From Imbroritus primus (lineage in GTDB: Bacteria > Pseudomonadota > Gammaproteobacteria > Burkholderiales > Burkholderiaceae), in NCBI GenBank assembly GCA_000272025.2, contig AKCV02000007.1, forward strand, positions 1 to 64,000: a stretch of 64,000 nucleotides of DNA, read 5' to 3'. Position numbers and translations under genes: made by a program. This document shows positions 38,996 to 50,384 of the stretch, piece by piece; the stretch's first letter is position 1, and each line of letters begins with the position of its first letter. The notes beneath the pieces were generated by a model. The model was not told the DNA's origin and made no database searches. It saw only the letters and a program-made list of their open reading frames with translations.

Positions 38996-40249
38996 ATGTC
39001 TGTGTCTACTTCCGGTGCGCCGGTTCCCGGAGCCACGCCATTTCCTGTTACCGACGCCGTGCGCCATGCCATGCAGGTGTCCCAGCGCGGCTGCGACGAG
39101 CTGCTGATCGCCGCGGAGTGGGAGCAGAAGCTGGCACGCAGCGCTGCCACCGGCCAACCGCTGCGCATCAAGCTCGGACTCGACCCGACCGCGCCCGATA
39201 TCCACATCGGCCACACCGTGGTGCTGAACAAGATGCGCCAGTTGCAGGATCTGGGCCACCAGGTGATTTTCCTGATCGGCGACTTCACCTCCACCATTGG
39301 CGATCCGTCCGGCCGCAACGCCACGCGGCCGCCGCTGACGCGCGAGCAGATCGAGTTCAACGCCCAGACCTACTACCGTCAGGCCAGCATGGTGCTCGAT
39401 CCGGCACGCACTGAAATCCGCTACAACAGCGAGTGGTGCGACCCGCTCGGCGCCCGCGGGATGATCCAGCTGGCGGCCCGCTATACCGTCGCGCGCATGA
39501 TGGAGCGCGACGATTTCACCAAACGCTACCGGGCTGGGATTCCCATTTCGGTGCATGAGTTCCTCTATCCGCTTATGCAGGGCTACGATTCCGTGGCCCT
39601 CAAGGCCGACCTGGAGCTCGGCGGCACCGACCAGAAGTTCAACCTGCTGGTCGGCCGCGAACTGCAGAAGGAATACGGCCAGGAGCCGCAGTGCATCCTG
39701 ACCATGCCCCTGCTCGAAGGGCTGGACGGCGTGGAAAAGATGTCCAAGTCCAAGGGCAACTATGTCGGCATCTCGGAAGCGCCCTCCGAAATGTTCGGCA
39801 AGCTGATGAGTATTTCGGACGATTTGATGTGGCGGTATTTCACGCTGCTGTCGTTCCGCCCCGAGGCGGAAATCGCCGGCATGCGCGCCGAGGTGGCCCA
39901 GGGCCGCAACCCGCGCGACATGAAGGTGCTGCTGGCCCAGGAGATCGTGGCGCGCTTCCACAGCCAGGCCGACGCCGAAAAAGCTCTGGAAGATTTCAAT
40001 CACCGCGCACGCGGCGGGGTTCCGGACGACATTCCGGAAGTCAGCCTGTCCGGTGCGCCACTGGCTATCGCCCAGCTGCTCAAGCAGGCCAACCTGTGCC
40101 CGTCGACCTCCGAGGCCAACCGCAACATCGAGCAGGGCGGCGTACGCATCGACGGCACGGTGATTTCTGACAAGGGTCTGAAGGTCGATGCCGGCACGTA
40201 TGTGGTACAGGTCGGCAAGCGCCGCTTTGCCCGCGTCACGCTGGCCTGA
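38996..40249 (+). CDS. tyrS: Tyrosyl-tRNA synthetase
   Basis: Charges tRNA-Tyr. The 417-residue protein has HIGH in [11 protein letters not shown] (near 72), the KMSKS loop KMSKSKGN (near 246) and a C-terminal S4 RNA-binding domain from about 345. The N-terminal 20 residues are a variable extension. The ribosome site before the ATG is weak. dtd follows after 3 bases. Confidence 0.96.
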   Translation: MSVSTSGAPVPGATPFPVTDAVRHAMQVSQRGCDELLIAAEWEQKLARSAATGQPLRIKLGLDPTAPDIHIGHTVVLNKMRQLQDLGHQVIFLIGDFTSTIGDPSGRNATRPPLTREQIEFNAQTYYRQASMVLDPARTEIRYNSEWCDPLGARGMIQLAARYTVARMMERDDFTKRYRAGIPISVHEFLYPLMQGYDSVALKADLELGGTDQKFNLLVGRELQKEYGQEPQCILTMPLLEGLDGVEKMSKSKGNYVGISEAPSEMFGKLMSISDDLMWRYFTLLSFRPEAEIAGMRAEVAQGRNPRDMKVLLAQEIVARFHSQADAEKALEDFNHRARGGVPDDIPEVSLSGAPLAIAQLLKQANLCPSTSEANRNIEQGGVRIDGTVISDKGLKVDAGTYVVQVGKRRFARVTLA

Positions 40250-40252
40250 CGC

Positions 40253-40735
40253 ATGATCGGCCTGATCCAGCGGGTCACCCAGGCCCGTGTCGATGTAGCG
40301 GGATCCACGGTGGGAGAGATCGGTCCCGGCCTGCTGGCGCTGGTGTGCGCGGAGCGCGGCGATACCGAGGCGGAATCCGTGCGGCTGCTCGACAAGCTGC
40401 TGGGCTATCGCGTGTTTTCCGATGCCGCTGGCAAGATGAACCTGTCGCTGCGCCAGCGCGCCGCAGCCGGCGAAGCGGCAGGATTGTTGATCGTGTCGCA
40501 ATTCACCTTGGCCGCCGACACGCGCAGCGGCGCGCGGCCCAGCTTCACGCCAGCCGCCGATCCGGCGACCGGCCAGCGCCTGTATGAACATTTCGTGGCC
40601 GAGGCACGCCGCCAGCATGGCCCGCAGGGCCAGGTGGCCACCGGTATCTTCGCCGCCGACATGCAGGTCAGCCTGACCAATGATGGCCCGGTCACCTTCT
40701 GGCTGCGCATCCCGCCGCCCGGAGGCGCGGCATGA
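40253..40735 (+). CDS. dtd: D-aminoacyl-tRNA deacylase
   Basis: Removes D-amino acids from tRNA. The 160-residue protein has the two signature blocks SQFTL (near 82-86) and NDGPVTFWL (near 142), the Gly-Pro pair being the chirality gate. Placement directly behind tyrS makes sense because D-Tyr-tRNA is a main substrate. It overlaps the next gene by 4 bases. Confidence 0.94.
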   Translation: MIGLIQRVTQARVDVAGSTVGEIGPGLLALVCAERGDTEAESVRLLDKLLGYRVFSDAAGKMNLSLRQRAAAGEAAGLLIVSQFTLAADTRSGARPSFTPAADPATGQRLYEHFVAEARRQHGPQGQVATGIFAADMQVSLTNDGPVTFWLRIPPPGGAA

Positions 40736-41409
40736 CGGACGGTCCTGCAAAGCAGGCATCCCTCGCACCGGACAGTACCCGCCTACTGGTGATCCGCCAT
40801 GGCGAAACCGCCTGGAACCGCGAGCGGCGCTGGCAGGGGCATCTTGACATCGACCTGAACGCACGCGGCGCGGTCCAGGCGGCAAGCCTCGGACCGGCGC
40901 TGGCGCATGAGCCGCTCGACGCGGTCTATGCCAGCGACCTGCAGCGCGCACGCAAGACGGCGGAGGGTATGAGCCATGGCCGTGGCCTACCGGTGCATCT
41001 CGATCCGGCCCTGCGTGAGCGTGCCTTCGGGGCGTTCGAGGGCATGCTGCATGGTGAAGTCGAGGCGGCCGATCCGGCTGGTTATGCCCGTTGGCGCGCC
41101 CACGATCTGGACTACGGCCCGCCTGGCGGCGAAACGCTGGCTGACTTCCACCGCCGCGTGCTCGACGCTGTGACCGCTATCGCGCGCCGGCACCTTGGAC
41201 AAGTGGTGGCCATCGTCACCCATGGCGGCGTGCTCGATTGCCTGTACCGTGCCGCCAGCGGTGCGCCCATGCATGGCCCGCGCACGGCTGACTTGCTGAA
41301 TGCGGCGATCAATCGCCTGGAGTATGCCGGTGGGCGGCTGCATCTGGTTAGCTGGGGTGAAGCGGAGCATCTCGCGGGACTGGCGCTCGACGAAATCGAC
41401 CGCGCCTGA
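40732..41409 (+). CDS. Histidine phosphatase / phosphoglycerate mutase family protein
   Basis: The 225-residue protein has the catalytic His in [10 protein letters not shown] (near 20), a second Arg/Glu set ([10 protein letters not shown] near 92) and the late His in VTHGGVLD. The family includes cofactor-dependent phosphoglycerate mutase, but the sequence lacks the features of the glycolytic enzyme and may be a broad phosphatase. It is translationally coupled to dtd. Confidence 0.85.
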   Translation: MTDGPAKQASLAPDSTRLLVIRHGETAWNRERRWQGHLDIDLNARGAVQAASLGPALAHEPLDAVYASDLQRARKTAEGMSHGRGLPVHLDPALRERAFGAFEGMLHGEVEAADPAGYARWRAHDLDYGPPGGETLADFHRRVLDAVTAIARRHLGQVVAIVTHGGVLDCLYRAASGAPMHGPRTADLLNAAINRLEYAGGRLHLVSWGEAEHLAGLALDEIDRA

Positions 41410-41442
41410 GCGCCCCCGCACTGCGGGGCGCTGTCAGCCCGT

Positions 41443-42195
41443 TCAGTCCACACGCACGCGGAACGGCGTGAAGCGCGTGTGGTGGTCGTAGTAGTCCTCG
41501 TTCTCGGCTTTTTTCAGGAAAGCGACAACGCGATACGTCACCGGCGTCATTACCACTTCCCAACCGGTCTTCAGCACATACTGCGCAATCGCCACGGCGA
41601 TGATCTGCTGCGTTGGCCAGATGCCGTAGAAGGCGATGATGTAGAACAGCGAGGAATCCACCAGCTCGCCCACCATGGTCGAGCCAATGGTGCGTGTCCA
41701 CAGCCACTTGCCGGCCGTCCAGATCTTCATCTTGGCCATCACGAAGCTGTTCGAGAAGCTGCCGCACCAGAAGGCGATCAGCGAACCCGCGGCGATACGC
41801 CAGGTATTGCCGAACACCTCCTCGAGGCTCTTCTGGTAACTGCTCATGAACGAGGCCACGGGCAGGTTGACCACCACGAAAGCCATGAAGGTGGCGAAGG
41901 CCAGCGCGCCGAAGCCGGCCCACACCACCCGGCGGTCGCGGCCGTAGCCGTACACCTCGGTCAGGATGTCGCCGAACACATAGGAAATCGGAAAGAACAG
42001 CACGCCCGCGCCGAACGTGACCGTGCCGATCACCGGCAGCGTCACCTCGGCCGCCTTGGCCGCGCCGATCAGGTTGGAGCACAGCAGCACGGTGACAAAG
42101 GCCACCATGACGAAATCGTAGTAGCGGTAGGTGCGCGGCACACGCGGGGTGGGGGCGGCAGGAGCGTCGGAAGCAGCAGAAGCAGGCGTCGGCAT
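41443..42195 (-). CDS. yhhQ: Queuosine precursor transporter
   Basis: A 250-residue inner-membrane protein of the YhhQ/QPTR family that imports preQ0 or preQ1. About six hydrophobic segments are seen; family blocks are SNLIGAAKAAEV (near 44), GVLFFPISYVFGDILTEVYG (near 64) and IGSTMVGELVDSSLFY (near 166). The start was set at MPTPAS; an upstream ATG 25 codons earlier lacks similarity. It is convergent with the mutase gene across a GC hairpin without T-run. Confidence 0.9.
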   Translation of the reverse strand: MPTPASAASDAPAAPTPRVPRTYRYYDFVMVAFVTVLLCSNLIGAAKAAEVTLPVIGTVTFGAGVLFFPISYVFGDILTEVYGYGRDRRVVWAGFGALAFATFMAFVVVNLPVASFMSSYQKSLEEVFGNTWRIAAGSLIAFWCGSFSNSFVMAKMKIWTAGKWLWTRTIGSTMVGELVDSSLFYIIAFYGIWPTQQIIAVAIAQYVLKTGWEVVMTPVTYRVVAFLKKAENEDYYDHHTRFTPFRVRVD

Positions 42196-42356
42196 CAAGC
42201 GTCTCGCATGGGCTGGAAAGGGGGAAACGCGCTCATCCGCGCCCGCACCGTCCGGGCGGTGCCGCGCCATGCGCTTGTCCGCCGGGCGGTAGCGGTATGG
42301 TGCAGGTGCCAGTACATGTTGGCGGGCGGCCGGCTAGCGATGGCGCGGGAGGCCGG

Positions 42357-43415
42357 TCAGGCTGGATTCCACAGATCGCCCGACGGATCCTGCGCGCCTT
42401 GCGGTGCGGCCAGCCCGAAGTGGCGATACGCCAGCAGCGTCGCCACACGGCCGCGTGGCGTGCGCTGCAGATAGCCCTGCTGGATCAGGTACGGCTCGAG
42501 CACGTCCTCGATGGTGTCACGCTCCTCGCCGATGGCGGCGGCCAGATTGTCCACGCCCACCGGGCCGCCGTCGAACTTGTGCAGGATGGCTTCGAGCAGC
42601 TTGCGGTCCATCAGGTCGAAACCCACCGCGTCCACATCGAGCATGCTTAGCGCGGCATCCGCCACTTCGCGCGTGATGGTACCGTCGGCCTTGACCTCGG
42701 CATAGTCGCGCACGCGCCGCAGCAGGCGGTTGGCGATCCGCGGCGTACCGCGCGCGCGGCGTGCGATCTCGAGCGCGCCGTCCTCGGCGATGTCTGCATT
42801 CAGCAGCCCGGCCGAACGGGTGACGATGCGCGCCAGTTCCGGCGCGGTATAGAACTCCAGGCGCGCCACGATGCCGAAGCGGTCGCGCAGCGGATTGGTC
42901 AGCATGCCGGCGCGCGTGGTCGCGCCAACTAGTGTGAACGGCTGCAGGTCGAGCTTGACCGAGCGCGCGGCCGGGCCTTCGCCGATCATGATGTCGATCT
43001 GGTAGTCCTCGAGCGCCGGATACAGGATTTCCTCGACCACCGGCGAGAGCCGGTGAATTTCGTCGATGAACAGCACATCGTTGGCTTCGAGGTTGGTCAG
43101 CAGCGCTGCCAGGTCGCCGGGACGCTCCAACACCGGACCCGACGTCTGGCGCAGGTTGACGCCCATCTCGCGTGCCACGATGTGCGCCAGTGTGGTCTTG
43201 CCCAGGCCCGGCGGGCCAAACAGCAGCACATGGTCGAGCGGCTCCTGGCGGCGGCGTGCCGCGGTCATGAAGATGTCCAGCTGGCCACGGATCTTTTCCT
43301 GGCCGACATATTCATCCAGCAGCTTCGGGCGCAGCGCGCGTTCGAACGCCTCCTCGCGGGCCGAGGCGGGCGCGGCGGAGATCAGGCGGTCGCCCAGTTT
43401 GTCGGTTTCGATCAT
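42357..43415 (-). CDS. ruvB: Holliday junction ATPase RuvB
   Basis: The motor of branch migration in recombination. The 352-residue protein has Walker A GPPGLGKT (67-74), Walker B LFIDEIH (115-121), the arginine-containing block [18 protein letters not shown] near 164 and a C-terminal winged helix. It follows ruvA by 44 bases. ruvC is not adjacent. Confidence 0.97.
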   Translation of the reverse strand: MIETDKLGDRLISAAPASAREEAFERALRPKLLDEYVGQEKIRGQLDIFMTAARRRQEPLDHVLLFGPPGLGKTTLAHIVAREMGVNLRQTSGPVLERPGDLAALLTNLEANDVLFIDEIHRLSPVVEEILYPALEDYQIDIMIGEGPAARSVKLDLQPFTLVGATTRAGMLTNPLRDRFGIVARLEFYTAPELARIVTRSAGLLNADIAEDGALEIARRARGTPRIANRLLRRVRDYAEVKADGTITREVADAALSMLDVDAVGFDLMDRKLLEAILHKFDGGPVGVDNLAAAIGEERDTIEDVLEPYLIQQGYLQRTPRGRVATLLAYRHFGLAAPQGAQDPSGDLWNPA

Positions 43416-43459
43416 GGCGCTAGTGTACCGTGCCGGTCATCCATGGGTGGGTTTGTCGC

Positions 43460-44038
43460 TCAGCTCTTCGACAGTGCCTTGAGCGCCAGCTTGATGCCGT
43501 CGGAGACGCCCGTGCCTGCCGGCACCTGCTTGACCGCCAGGGTTGCCTCCTTATCGGAGTAGCCGAGCGCGAGCAGGGCATTGAGGATGTCCGCCGTGGC
43601 ATCCGCCGGACCGCTGATGCCGGCTGCGCCGAGGTCGGCGCCAAGCTTGCCTTTCAGCTCCAGCAGCAGGCGCTCGGCGGTTTTCTTGCCAATGCCGGGG
43701 ATGCGGGTCAGGCGGCCCGCTTCCTGCAGCGTCACCACCTGGGCCAGTTCCGCTACCGACAGGCCCGACAGCACCGCCAGCGCCATGCGCGCGCCGATGC
43801 CGGTGATCTTGATCAGTTCGCGGAAGGCATCGCGCTCGCTGGCCGTGCCGAAGCCATACAGCAGATGGGCATCCTCGCGCACGATCAGCTGGGTGAGCAG
43901 CGTCACGCGCTCGCCGGTACCCGGCAACTGGTAGAAGGTGCTCATCGGCACCGCGATCTCGTAGCCGACGCCCTGGCAATCCACCAGCAGATAGGGCGGA
44001 TTCTTTTCGACCAGGGTGCCGACGATGCGACCGATCAT
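43460..44038 (-). CDS. ruvA: Holliday junction binding protein RuvA
   Basis: The 192-residue protein begins [20 protein letters not shown], as is typical. A helix-hairpin-helix pair lies near 70-130 ([15 protein letters not shown] and [20 protein letters not shown]) and a C-terminal domain that contacts RuvB is at 150-192. It is first in the ruvAB unit. Confidence 0.96.
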   Translation of the reverse strand: MIGRIVGTLVEKNPPYLLVDCQGVGYEIAVPMSTFYQLPGTGERVTLLTQLIVREDAHLLYGFGTASERDAFRELIKITGIGARMALAVLSGLSVAELAQVVTLQEAGRLTRIPGIGKKTAERLLLELKGKLGADLGAAGISGPADATADILNALLALGYSDKEATLAVKQVPAGTGVSDGIKLALKALSKS

Positions 44039-44227
44039 GTCACTCTCCTAGGGCCACATGGCCAGGTATGGCGTGGGCGCGCGCCCGACGCAAGGGATGA
44101 AAAAGAGGGGCGGGTTCCGGCCCATGACAGGCGCTCAAGGCAGCCCGATCGTGCCGTGCAGGCGACAGGCCATCCGCAGCGTCATCCTGCAGGCACTGCC
44201 ACGCCTTGGACGGGCTACCGCAAGTGA

Positions 44228-44692
44228 TCATGCTGCATGGTCTGCATAGGGATCGGGATAACCCAGCGTGGCGAGCAGCTCGGTTTCGAGTGCTTCCATT
44301 TCCTGCGCTTCGTCCTCGTCCTCGTGATCGTAGCCTTGCGCATGCAGCGCGCCGTGCACGACCAGATGCGCGTAGTGGGCCTCGAGCGGCTTGCCCTGCT
44401 CGGCGGCCTCGCGTTCCACCACCGGGCAGCACAGCACGATGTCGCCGCGCACCGGATCGTCCTCGTTCTCGGCATAGGCGAAGGTCAGCACATTGGTGGC
44501 GTAATCCTTGCCACGATAGGTGCGATTGAGCGCGCGGCCCTCTTCCTCGTCGACGAAACGGACGGTGAATTCGGCATCGGCAAACAGCGCGGGCCTGAGC
44601 CACGCGAGGACCTGCGGGCGGCGTGGCACGCCGGGTCGCTGGCGGGTGCCCCTGCCAGCTTGCACGGACAGTGAAAGTTTCGGCATGGTCAT
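44228..44692 (-). CDS. ybeY: Endoribonuclease YbeY
   Basis: A metal-dependent RNase in 16S rRNA maturation and ribosome quality control. The 154-residue protein has the zinc ligands H113, H117 and H123 in [13 protein letters not shown]. An acidic run (HEDEDE) follows. Its start overlaps the phoH-like gene by 4 bases. The 189 bases up to ruvA hold nothing recognised. Confidence 0.94.
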   Translation of the reverse strand: MTMPKLSLSVQAGRGTRQRPGVPRRPQVLAWLRPALFADAEFTVRFVDEEEGRALNRTYRGKDYATNVLTFAYAENEDDPVRGDIVLCCPVVEREAAEQGKPLEAHYAHLVVHGALHAQGYDHEDEDEAQEMEALETELLATLGYPDPYADHAA

Positions 44693-45702
44693 TCGTCCCG
44701 GTGCTGCGCGTGATAGGCGTCGTAGGCTTCGACGATACGTGCGACGAGCGGATGGCGCACGACGTCAGCTGCCGAGAAATGCGTGGCGGCCACGCCGCGC
44801 ACATTGCCCAGCACATGCTGCGATTCGATCAAGCCGCTCTTCTGGCCGCGCGGCAGGTCGATCTGCGTGGTATCACCAGTCACCACGGCGCGCGAGCCGA
44901 AGCCGATGCGCGTCAGGAACATCTTCATCTGCTCGGGCGTGGTGTTCTGCGCCTCGTCGAGGATGATGAAGGCATGGTTCAGCGTACGCCCGCGCATGTA
45001 GGCGAGCGGTGCGACTTCGATCATCTGCCGCTCGAACATCTTCTGCGTCTTGTCGAAGCCGAGCAGATCGTAGAGTGCGTCATACAGCGGACGCAGGTAG
45101 GGATCGACCTTCTGCGCCAGATCGCCCGGCAGGAAGCCAAGGCGCTCGCCGGCTTCCACTGCCGGCCGCGTCAGCACGATGCGCTTGACCGCGTCGCGCT
45201 CCAGTGCGTCAACCGCGCACGCCACGGCGAGATAGGTCTTGCCGGTGCCGGCCGGGCCGATGCCGAAGGTCAGGTCGTGCGACAGGATATTGCGCAGGTA
45301 CTCGCGCTGCATTGCCGTGCGGCCATGCAGGTCGCTGCGGCGCGTTTGCAGCGCCGGGGACACGTCGTTCTCGTCGAGCGGGGCGCCGTCTTCATCTTCG
45401 AGTTCCGGCAGATACGCGCCGTGTGCTGCGACCTGCCGCGTCTCCACCAGGCCGAGCTGGATTTCATCGACCGAAAGCGGCGAGCGCGCTCGGTTGTAGA
45501 ACGTCTCGAGTGCGTTGGCACCCTGCTGCGCCTGTGTGCCGCGCACCGTAAAGCGGTGGCCACGGCGCTGGATGGTCACGTCCAGCGCCTGCTCGATTTG
45601 CCGCAGGTTCTCGTCGAGCGGGCCGCACAGGTTCTGCAGGCGGGCATTGTCGTCCTTGGGAGCGACGAATTCGGCAGCGAGGGATTTATTTCTCTTGGCC
45701 AT
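44689..45702 (-). CDS. ybeZ: PhoH-like ATPase (YbeZ)
   Basis: The 337-residue protein has Walker A GPAGTGKT (149-156), the [20 protein letters not shown] region and Walker [11 protein letters not shown] near 247. It is the usual partner of YbeY and acts in RNA metabolism. An N-terminal region of about 120 residues has the KH-like fold expected in PhoL/YbeZ proteins. It lies 11 bases after miaB. Confidence 0.94.
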   Translation of the reverse strand: MAKRNKSLAAEFVAPKDDNARLQNLCGPLDENLRQIEQALDVTIQRRGHRFTVRGTQAQQGANALETFYNRARSPLSVDEIQLGLVETRQVAAHGAYLPELEDEDGAPLDENDVSPALQTRRSDLHGRTAMQREYLRNILSHDLTFGIGPAGTGKTYLAVACAVDALERDAVKRIVLTRPAVEAGERLGFLPGDLAQKVDPYLRPLYDALYDLLGFDKTQKMFERQMIEVAPLAYMRGRTLNHAFIILDEAQNTTPEQMKMFLTRIGFGSRAVVTGDTTQIDLPRGQKSGLIESQHVLGNVRGVAATHFSAADVVRHPLVARIVEAYDAYHAQHRDE

Positions 45703-45713
45703 GGCGGATGGTG

Positions 45714-47084
45714 TTACTGCGTGGCAACGATTTCGCCACGCAGCGAGTGCGGGTAGGCCAGCGTGATCTTCACATCGAGCATCTGGCCGATCAGCTGGGT
45801 GCGGCGCGCCTCCGGCACGTGTGCGACGGGGAAGTTGACCACGCGGTTGTTTTCCGTGCGGCCGCTCAGCTCGTTCGGATCCTTGCGTGCGGCACCCTCT
45901 ACGAGAATGCGCTGCACCGAGCCGACCATGCTTTCGCTGATGCGCTGCACGTTGGCCTCGATGGTCGCTTGCAGGTGCTGCAGGCGCTTGAGCTTGACGG
46001 CGTGCGGCGTGTCATCCGCCAGGTTGGCGGCCGGCGTGCCGGGGCGCGGGCTGAAGATGAAGCTGAACGAGGTGTCGAAACCAGTGCTCTCGATCAGGTC
46101 CATCATCTTGTCGAAATCATCGTCGGTTTCGCCGGGGAAGCCGACGATGAAGTCCGACGACAGCGAAATGTCCGGACGGATGGCGCGCAGCTTGCGGATG
46201 ATGCTCTTGTATTCGAGGATCGTGTAGCCGCGCTTCATGGCCATCAGGATGCGGTCAGAGCCGTGCTGCACGGGCAGGTGCAGATGGTTCACCAGCTTTG
46301 GCACCTTGGCATACGTCTCGATCAGGCGCGGCGTGAATTCCTTCGGGTGGCTTGTGGTGTAGCGGATGCGCTCGATACCGGGGATTTCGGCCACATACTC
46401 GATCAACAGCGCGAAATCGGCGAGTTCGCTGGCATCACGCGTCATGGCGCCGCGATAGGCATTCACGTTCTGGCCCAGCAGCGTCACCTCGCGCACGCCC
46501 TGTTCGGCCAGTCCCGCGACTTCCGCCAGCACGTCGTCGAACGGGCGCGACACTTCCTCGCCCCGCGTGAACGGTACCACGCAGTAGCTGCAGTATTTCG
46601 AGCAGCCTTCCATGATCGACACGAATGCCGTTGCACCTTCGACGCGGGCCGGCGGCAGGTGATCGAATTTTTCGATTTCCGGGAAGGAGATATCGACCTG
46701 CGAGCGGCCAGTGGCGCGCCGCTTTTCCAGCATGTCCGGCAGGCGGTGCAGCGTCTGCGGGCCGAACACCACGTCGACATACGGCGCGCGTGCCACGATG
46801 CTGGCGCCTTCCTGGCTGGCAACACAGCCGCCAACGCCGATCACGAGGTCAGGTTTTTCCTGCTTCAGCAGGCGCATGCGGCCCAGGTCGGAAAACACCT
46901 TCTCCTGCGCCTTCTCGCGCACCGAGCAGGTGTTGAACAGAATCACGTCGGCGTCTTCCGGCCGGTCGGTGGGGATCATGCCTTCGGCGGCGTTGAGCAC
47001 ATCGGCCATCTTGTCCGAGTCGTACTCGTTCATCTGGCAGCCAAAGGTTTTGATGAAGACTTTCTTTTGCGGTTTGCTTTGCAT
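45714..47084 (-). CDS. miaB: tRNA-2-methylthio-N6-dimethylallyladenosine synthase
   Basis: A radical-SAM enzyme adding the methylthio group to A37 of tRNA. The 456-residue protein has three N-terminal Cys for the auxiliary cluster (C16, C53, C87), the radical-SAM triad C161-C165-C168 in CSKYCSYC and a C-terminal TRAM domain from about 385. The order miaB-ybeZ-ybeY is classical. Confidence 0.97.
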   Translation of the reverse strand: MQSKPQKKVFIKTFGCQMNEYDSDKMADVLNAAEGMIPTDRPEDADVILFNTCSVREKAQEKVFSDLGRMRLLKQEKPDLVIGVGGCVASQEGASIVARAPYVDVVFGPQTLHRLPDMLEKRRATGRSQVDISFPEIEKFDHLPPARVEGATAFVSIMEGCSKYCSYCVVPFTRGEEVSRPFDDVLAEVAGLAEQGVREVTLLGQNVNAYRGAMTRDASELADFALLIEYVAEIPGIERIRYTTSHPKEFTPRLIETYAKVPKLVNHLHLPVQHGSDRILMAMKRGYTILEYKSIIRKLRAIRPDISLSSDFIVGFPGETDDDFDKMMDLIESTGFDTSFSFIFSPRPGTPAANLADDTPHAVKLKRLQHLQATIEANVQRISESMVGSVQRILVEGAARKDPNELSGRTENNRVVNFPVAHVPEARRTQLIGQMLDVKITLAYPHSLRGEIVATQ

Positions 47085-47144
47085 GGTATGCCGTTCTCAG
47101 TGGTTGACCTGGGGGCATCAGGGCGTGGGGTGAATCAGGGAGGT

Positions 47145-47492
47145 TCAGGGTTCGCTGCGCCGCCGTTCCTCGTCGGTGAGGATCCAGACCGTGAGCAGCT
47201 GGCCGTACAGGTCCAGCTTGTAGCGCACGGCCAGTGTCTGCTCGGCCAGCTGCTGCGGACGCACGAGACGGTTCTCCTGCGAAATGATGCGCAGGCCGGG
47301 CGCGAAACGCAGCGTCTGGTTGCCGACCGTGGCGGTGGTGTTCGACGTCACGGTGAACTGGCTGCGCTTGGCATCGGCAGGGATCACGCGTGCGGTCTGC
47401 GCAAGGGCTGACCATGTGAGCAGGCCGCACAGCAGCCCGGTCGCCAGACGCGCACGGACGCGCAAAAACGAGGAGTGCAGGCGAGCAGGCAT
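47145..47492 (-). CDS. Hypothetical secreted protein
   Basis: A 115-residue protein with no family that I recognise. The N terminus is a signal peptide (charged start, hydrophobic LATGLLCGLLTWSALA, cleavage near residue 32), so the mature form of about 83 residues should be periplasmic or outer-membrane facing. It has no Cys after the signal and so is not a lipoprotein. It lies 60 bases upstream of miaB on the same strand. Confidence 0.6.
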   Translation of the reverse strand: MPARLHSSFLRVRARLATGLLCGLLTWSALAQTARVIPADAKRSQFTVTSNTTATVGNQTLRFAPGLRIISQENRLVRPQQLAEQTLAVRYKLDLYGQLLTVWILTDEERRRSEP

Positions 47493-47721
47493 CAGGGATC
47501 CATGGAAACGGGGCAGTCCGCCATTTTACCGGGTTGTGGCATGCTGTGGCGCACCGTCGGGCCAAGCCGGGCAGGGTGGAGCAAGAAGGCTGGTACACTA
47601 CGCCACTTCTTGCAGGGTTTCTTCCCTGCAGCCTGCGGGCCAGTCGCCCCGCCTTATGTCCAGACACCGCCTGTGATTGGCGCACCCACTGTGCGCAGGC
47701 CGGTGCCCATTGAATCCATTC

Positions 47722-49272
47722 ATGTCCTTTTCTGAACTCGGCTTGTCCGACAAACTCGTGCGTGCGGTGACCGAACTCGGCTATACCGTACCCACCCCCA
47801 TCCAGCGCCAGGCCATTCCCGCCGTGCTCGGCGGCGGAGATCTACTGGCTGGCGCGCAAACCGGCACCGGCAAGACCGCCGGCTTCACGCTGCCGCTGCT
47901 GCAGCGCCTGTCCGGCACCGCCGCCGCACAGGCCGGCAACCGCCGCCTGCCGCGCGCACTCGTGCTGACGCCGACGCGCGAACTGGCCGCGCAGGTCGAG
48001 GAGAGCGTGCGCGACTACGGCAAATACCTACCGCTGCGTTCCATGGTGATGTTCGGCGGCGTCGGTATCAATCCTCAGGTCGATCTGCTGCGCAAGGGCG
48101 TGGACATCGTCGTTGCCACGCCGGGCCGCTTGCTCGATCATGCCGGTCAGCGCACCATCGACCTGTCGAACATCGAAATCCTCGTGCTCGATGAAGCCGA
48201 CCGCATGCTCGATATGGGTTTTATCCACGATATCCGCAAGGTGCTGGCCCTGCTGCCGCAGAAGCGCCAGAACCTGCTGTTCTCTGCTACCTTCTCCGAC
48301 GAGATTCGTGCGCTGGCCGACAAGCTGCTGGACCAGCCCGTCTCGATCGAAGTGGCGCGCCGCAACACCACGGCGGAAACCGTGGCGCAGCGCATCTATC
48401 CGGTCGACCGCGAACGCAAGCGCGAACTGCTTGCGCATCTGGTGAAGACGCATGACTGGCACCAGGTGCTAGTGTTCACGCGGACCAAGCACGGCGCCAA
48501 CCGCCTGGCTGAACAGCTGAGCAAGGACGGCATTCCCGCACTGGCGATCCATGGCAACAAGAGCCAGTCGGCGCGCACGCGTGCCCTGAGCGAATTCAAG
48601 GGCGGCACGCTGCGCGTGCTGGTGGCGACCGATATCGCCGCGCGTGGCATCGACATCGACCAGTTGCCGCACGTCGTTAATTTCGATCTGCCCAATGTGT
48701 CCGAAGACTACGTGCATCGCATTGGCCGCACGGGCCGGGCCGGAGCGGAAGGCGAAGCGATCTCGCTGGTCTGCATCGATGAACATGGCCTGCTGCGCGA
48801 CATCGAACGCCTGATCAAGCGCGAGCTGCCGCGTACCGTGTTGCCGGGCTTCGAACCCGATCCGACGATCGCCGCCGAACCGATCCCCAATGGCCGCCAG
48901 TCGCGCAACGCGCCGCGAGGCGCGCCCCGGGCGCCGCGCAATCCCGCGAATAATGCGCCGCGCCAAGCCAAGGCGCCGGCCCCGCAAGGCCAGCCGCGCC
49001 GCGAGGGCGCGTCCGGCAATCGTGGCAACAGCAGTGGCAACCCGGCTCGTGCAGATGCCGGCAGCGCACATGCCCGTGGCAAGCCTGTGCAGGGCAACGG
49101 ACAAGGCCGTCCCGCAGCCACACAGGCGCCGCGTCACGGCGCGCCGGCGCGTGCACCGCAGGCCCGACCCGCGCAGCCCGCGGCGCGGCAGGATGCTCCG
49201 GCTGGTCATTCAGCCGCGGGGCGCACCCGTCGGCCACATGCCGCTCTGCTGGGCGGCGGCAACAAGTCCTGA
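47722..49272 (+). CDS. rhlE: DEAD-box RNA helicase, RhlE type
   Basis: The 516-residue protein has the Q motif (YTVPTPIQ near 22), Walker A AQTGTGKT (near 50), DEAD ([10 protein letters not shown] near 158), SAT ([11 protein letters not shown] near 196) and [10 protein letters not shown] (near 335). From about residue 400 the tail is Ala/Pro/Arg/Gly/Asn/Gln-rich, basic and without predicted structure, as in RhlE helicases that bind RNA through the tail. The ATG of [10 protein letters not shown] was chosen because the Q motif sits at the normal distance. Confidence 0.93.
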   Translation: MSFSELGLSDKLVRAVTELGYTVPTPIQRQAIPAVLGGGDLLAGAQTGTGKTAGFTLPLLQRLSGTAAAQAGNRRLPRALVLTPTRELAAQVEESVRDYGKYLPLRSMVMFGGVGINPQVDLLRKGVDIVVATPGRLLDHAGQRTIDLSNIEILVLDEADRMLDMGFIHDIRKVLALLPQKRQNLLFSATFSDEIRALADKLLDQPVSIEVARRNTTAETVAQRIYPVDRERKRELLAHLVKTHDWHQVLVFTRTKHGANRLAEQLSKDGIPALAIHGNKSQSARTRALSEFKGGTLRVLVATDIAARGIDIDQLPHVVNFDLPNVSEDYVHRIGRTGRAGAEGEAISLVCIDEHGLLRDIERLIKRELPRTVLPGFEPDPTIAAEPIPNGRQSRNAPRGAPRAPRNPANNAPRQAKAPAPQGQPRREGASGNRGNSSGNPARADAGSAHARGKPVQGNGQGRPAATQAPRHGAPARAPQARPAQPAARQDAPAGHSAAGRTRRPHAALLGGGNKS

Positions 49273-49283
49273 GGCGTCTGCCC

Positions 49284-50342
49284 ATGGCCGCCGATCCCAC
49301 TGTCCCGTACGCGGGTCTCTCGCCGGAACGGATCCTCGAGGCACTCGAGTCGGTGGGGCTGCGGCCGGACGGGCGGCTGCTCGCCCTCAACAGCTACGAA
49401 AACCGTGTCTACCAGGTCGGCATGGAAGAGAGTGCGCCGCTGGTGGCCAAGTTCTATCGCCCTGGCCGCTGGACGCGCGAGGCGATCCTCGAAGAGCACC
49501 GCTTTGTACAGCAACTGGCCGATGCGGAAATTCCGGCCGTGCCGCCGCTGGCATTCGCGGCCGAGTTTGTGGGGCAGCTGGCAGACGACCGTGGCAGCTG
49601 CACGCTGCCCGAGTACGGTGGCTTTGCCTTCGCGGTCTTTCCGCGTTGTCCTGGCCGCGTCCCGGCGCTCGACCAGCCCGATACGTTGCAATGGATGGGC
49701 CGCTTTCTTGGGCGCATCCACGCTTTGGGCACACTCGAACCCTACCGCCATCGCCTGACCCTCGATATCGATTCATTCGGCCATGCGCCGCGCGACTGGC
49801 TGCTGGCGCATGACATGATTCCGCCGGAACTGCTGCCGGCGTGGCGCAGTGTTGTCGATCAGGCGCTGGAAGCCGTGCAGGCCTGCCATGCGCGCGCCGG
49901 TAACGTCAATCTTTTGCGCCTGCATGGCGACTGCCATGCGGGCAACGTGCTGTGGATCGACGAGGCCGATGCCCCGCGTTACGGCGCGGGCGCCTTGCCG
50001 GGCCCGCATTTCGTCGATTTCGACGATAGCTGCATGGGTCCGGCGGTGCAGGATCTGTGGATGCTGCTGTCTGGCGACCGCGCCGCGATGACGCGCCAGC
50101 TTGGCGATATCCTCGCGGGCTACGAGGATTTCTGCAGCTTCGATCCGCGCGAACTCCATCTGGTGGAAGCGCTGCGCACGCTGCGCCTGATCCATTACTC
50201 CGGCTGGCTGGCGCGCCGCTGGGATGATCCGGCGTTCAAGGCCGCCTTCCCGTGGTTCGATACGCCGCGCTACTGGCAGGACCGCATTCTTGAACTGCGC
50301 GAGCAGGTTGCGCTGATGCAGGAGCCGCCGCTCGTCGCATGA
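49284..50342 (+). CDS. srkA: Stress response serine/threonine kinase SrkA (YihE/RdoA)
   Basis: The 352-residue protein of the aminoglycoside-phosphotransferase-like kinase fold starts its domain with LNSYENRVYQVG (near 34). The catalytic loop is LHGDCHAGNVLW (near 213) and the metal site is HFVDFDDSCMGP (near 241). SrkA protects against stress-induced death downstream of Cpx in E. coli, and here a CpxAR-like pair lies directly next to it in convergent orientation. The gene is 11 bases after rhlE. Confidence 0.92.
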   Translation: MAADPTVPYAGLSPERILEALESVGLRPDGRLLALNSYENRVYQVGMEESAPLVAKFYRPGRWTREAILEEHRFVQQLADAEIPAVPPLAFAAEFVGQLADDRGSCTLPEYGGFAFAVFPRCPGRVPALDQPDTLQWMGRFLGRIHALGTLEPYRHRLTLDIDSFGHAPRDWLLAHDMIPPELLPAWRSVVDQALEAVQACHARAGNVNLLRLHGDCHAGNVLWIDEADAPRYGAGALPGPHFVDFDDSCMGPAVQDLWMLLSGDRAAMTRQLGDILAGYEDFCSFDPRELHLVEALRTLRLIHYSGWLARRWDDPAFKAAFPWFDTPRYWQDRILELREQVALMQEPPLVA

Positions 50343-50384
50343 CGGGCGCTGCCCGGCAAGGACTGCGTTCCTGTCCGCCGGCTG

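Noticed and set aside
41409-41431. GC-rich hairpin between the mutase gene and yhhQ as a terminator
   Set aside because: The stem is real, but neither side has a T-run, so an intrinsic terminator is not supported.
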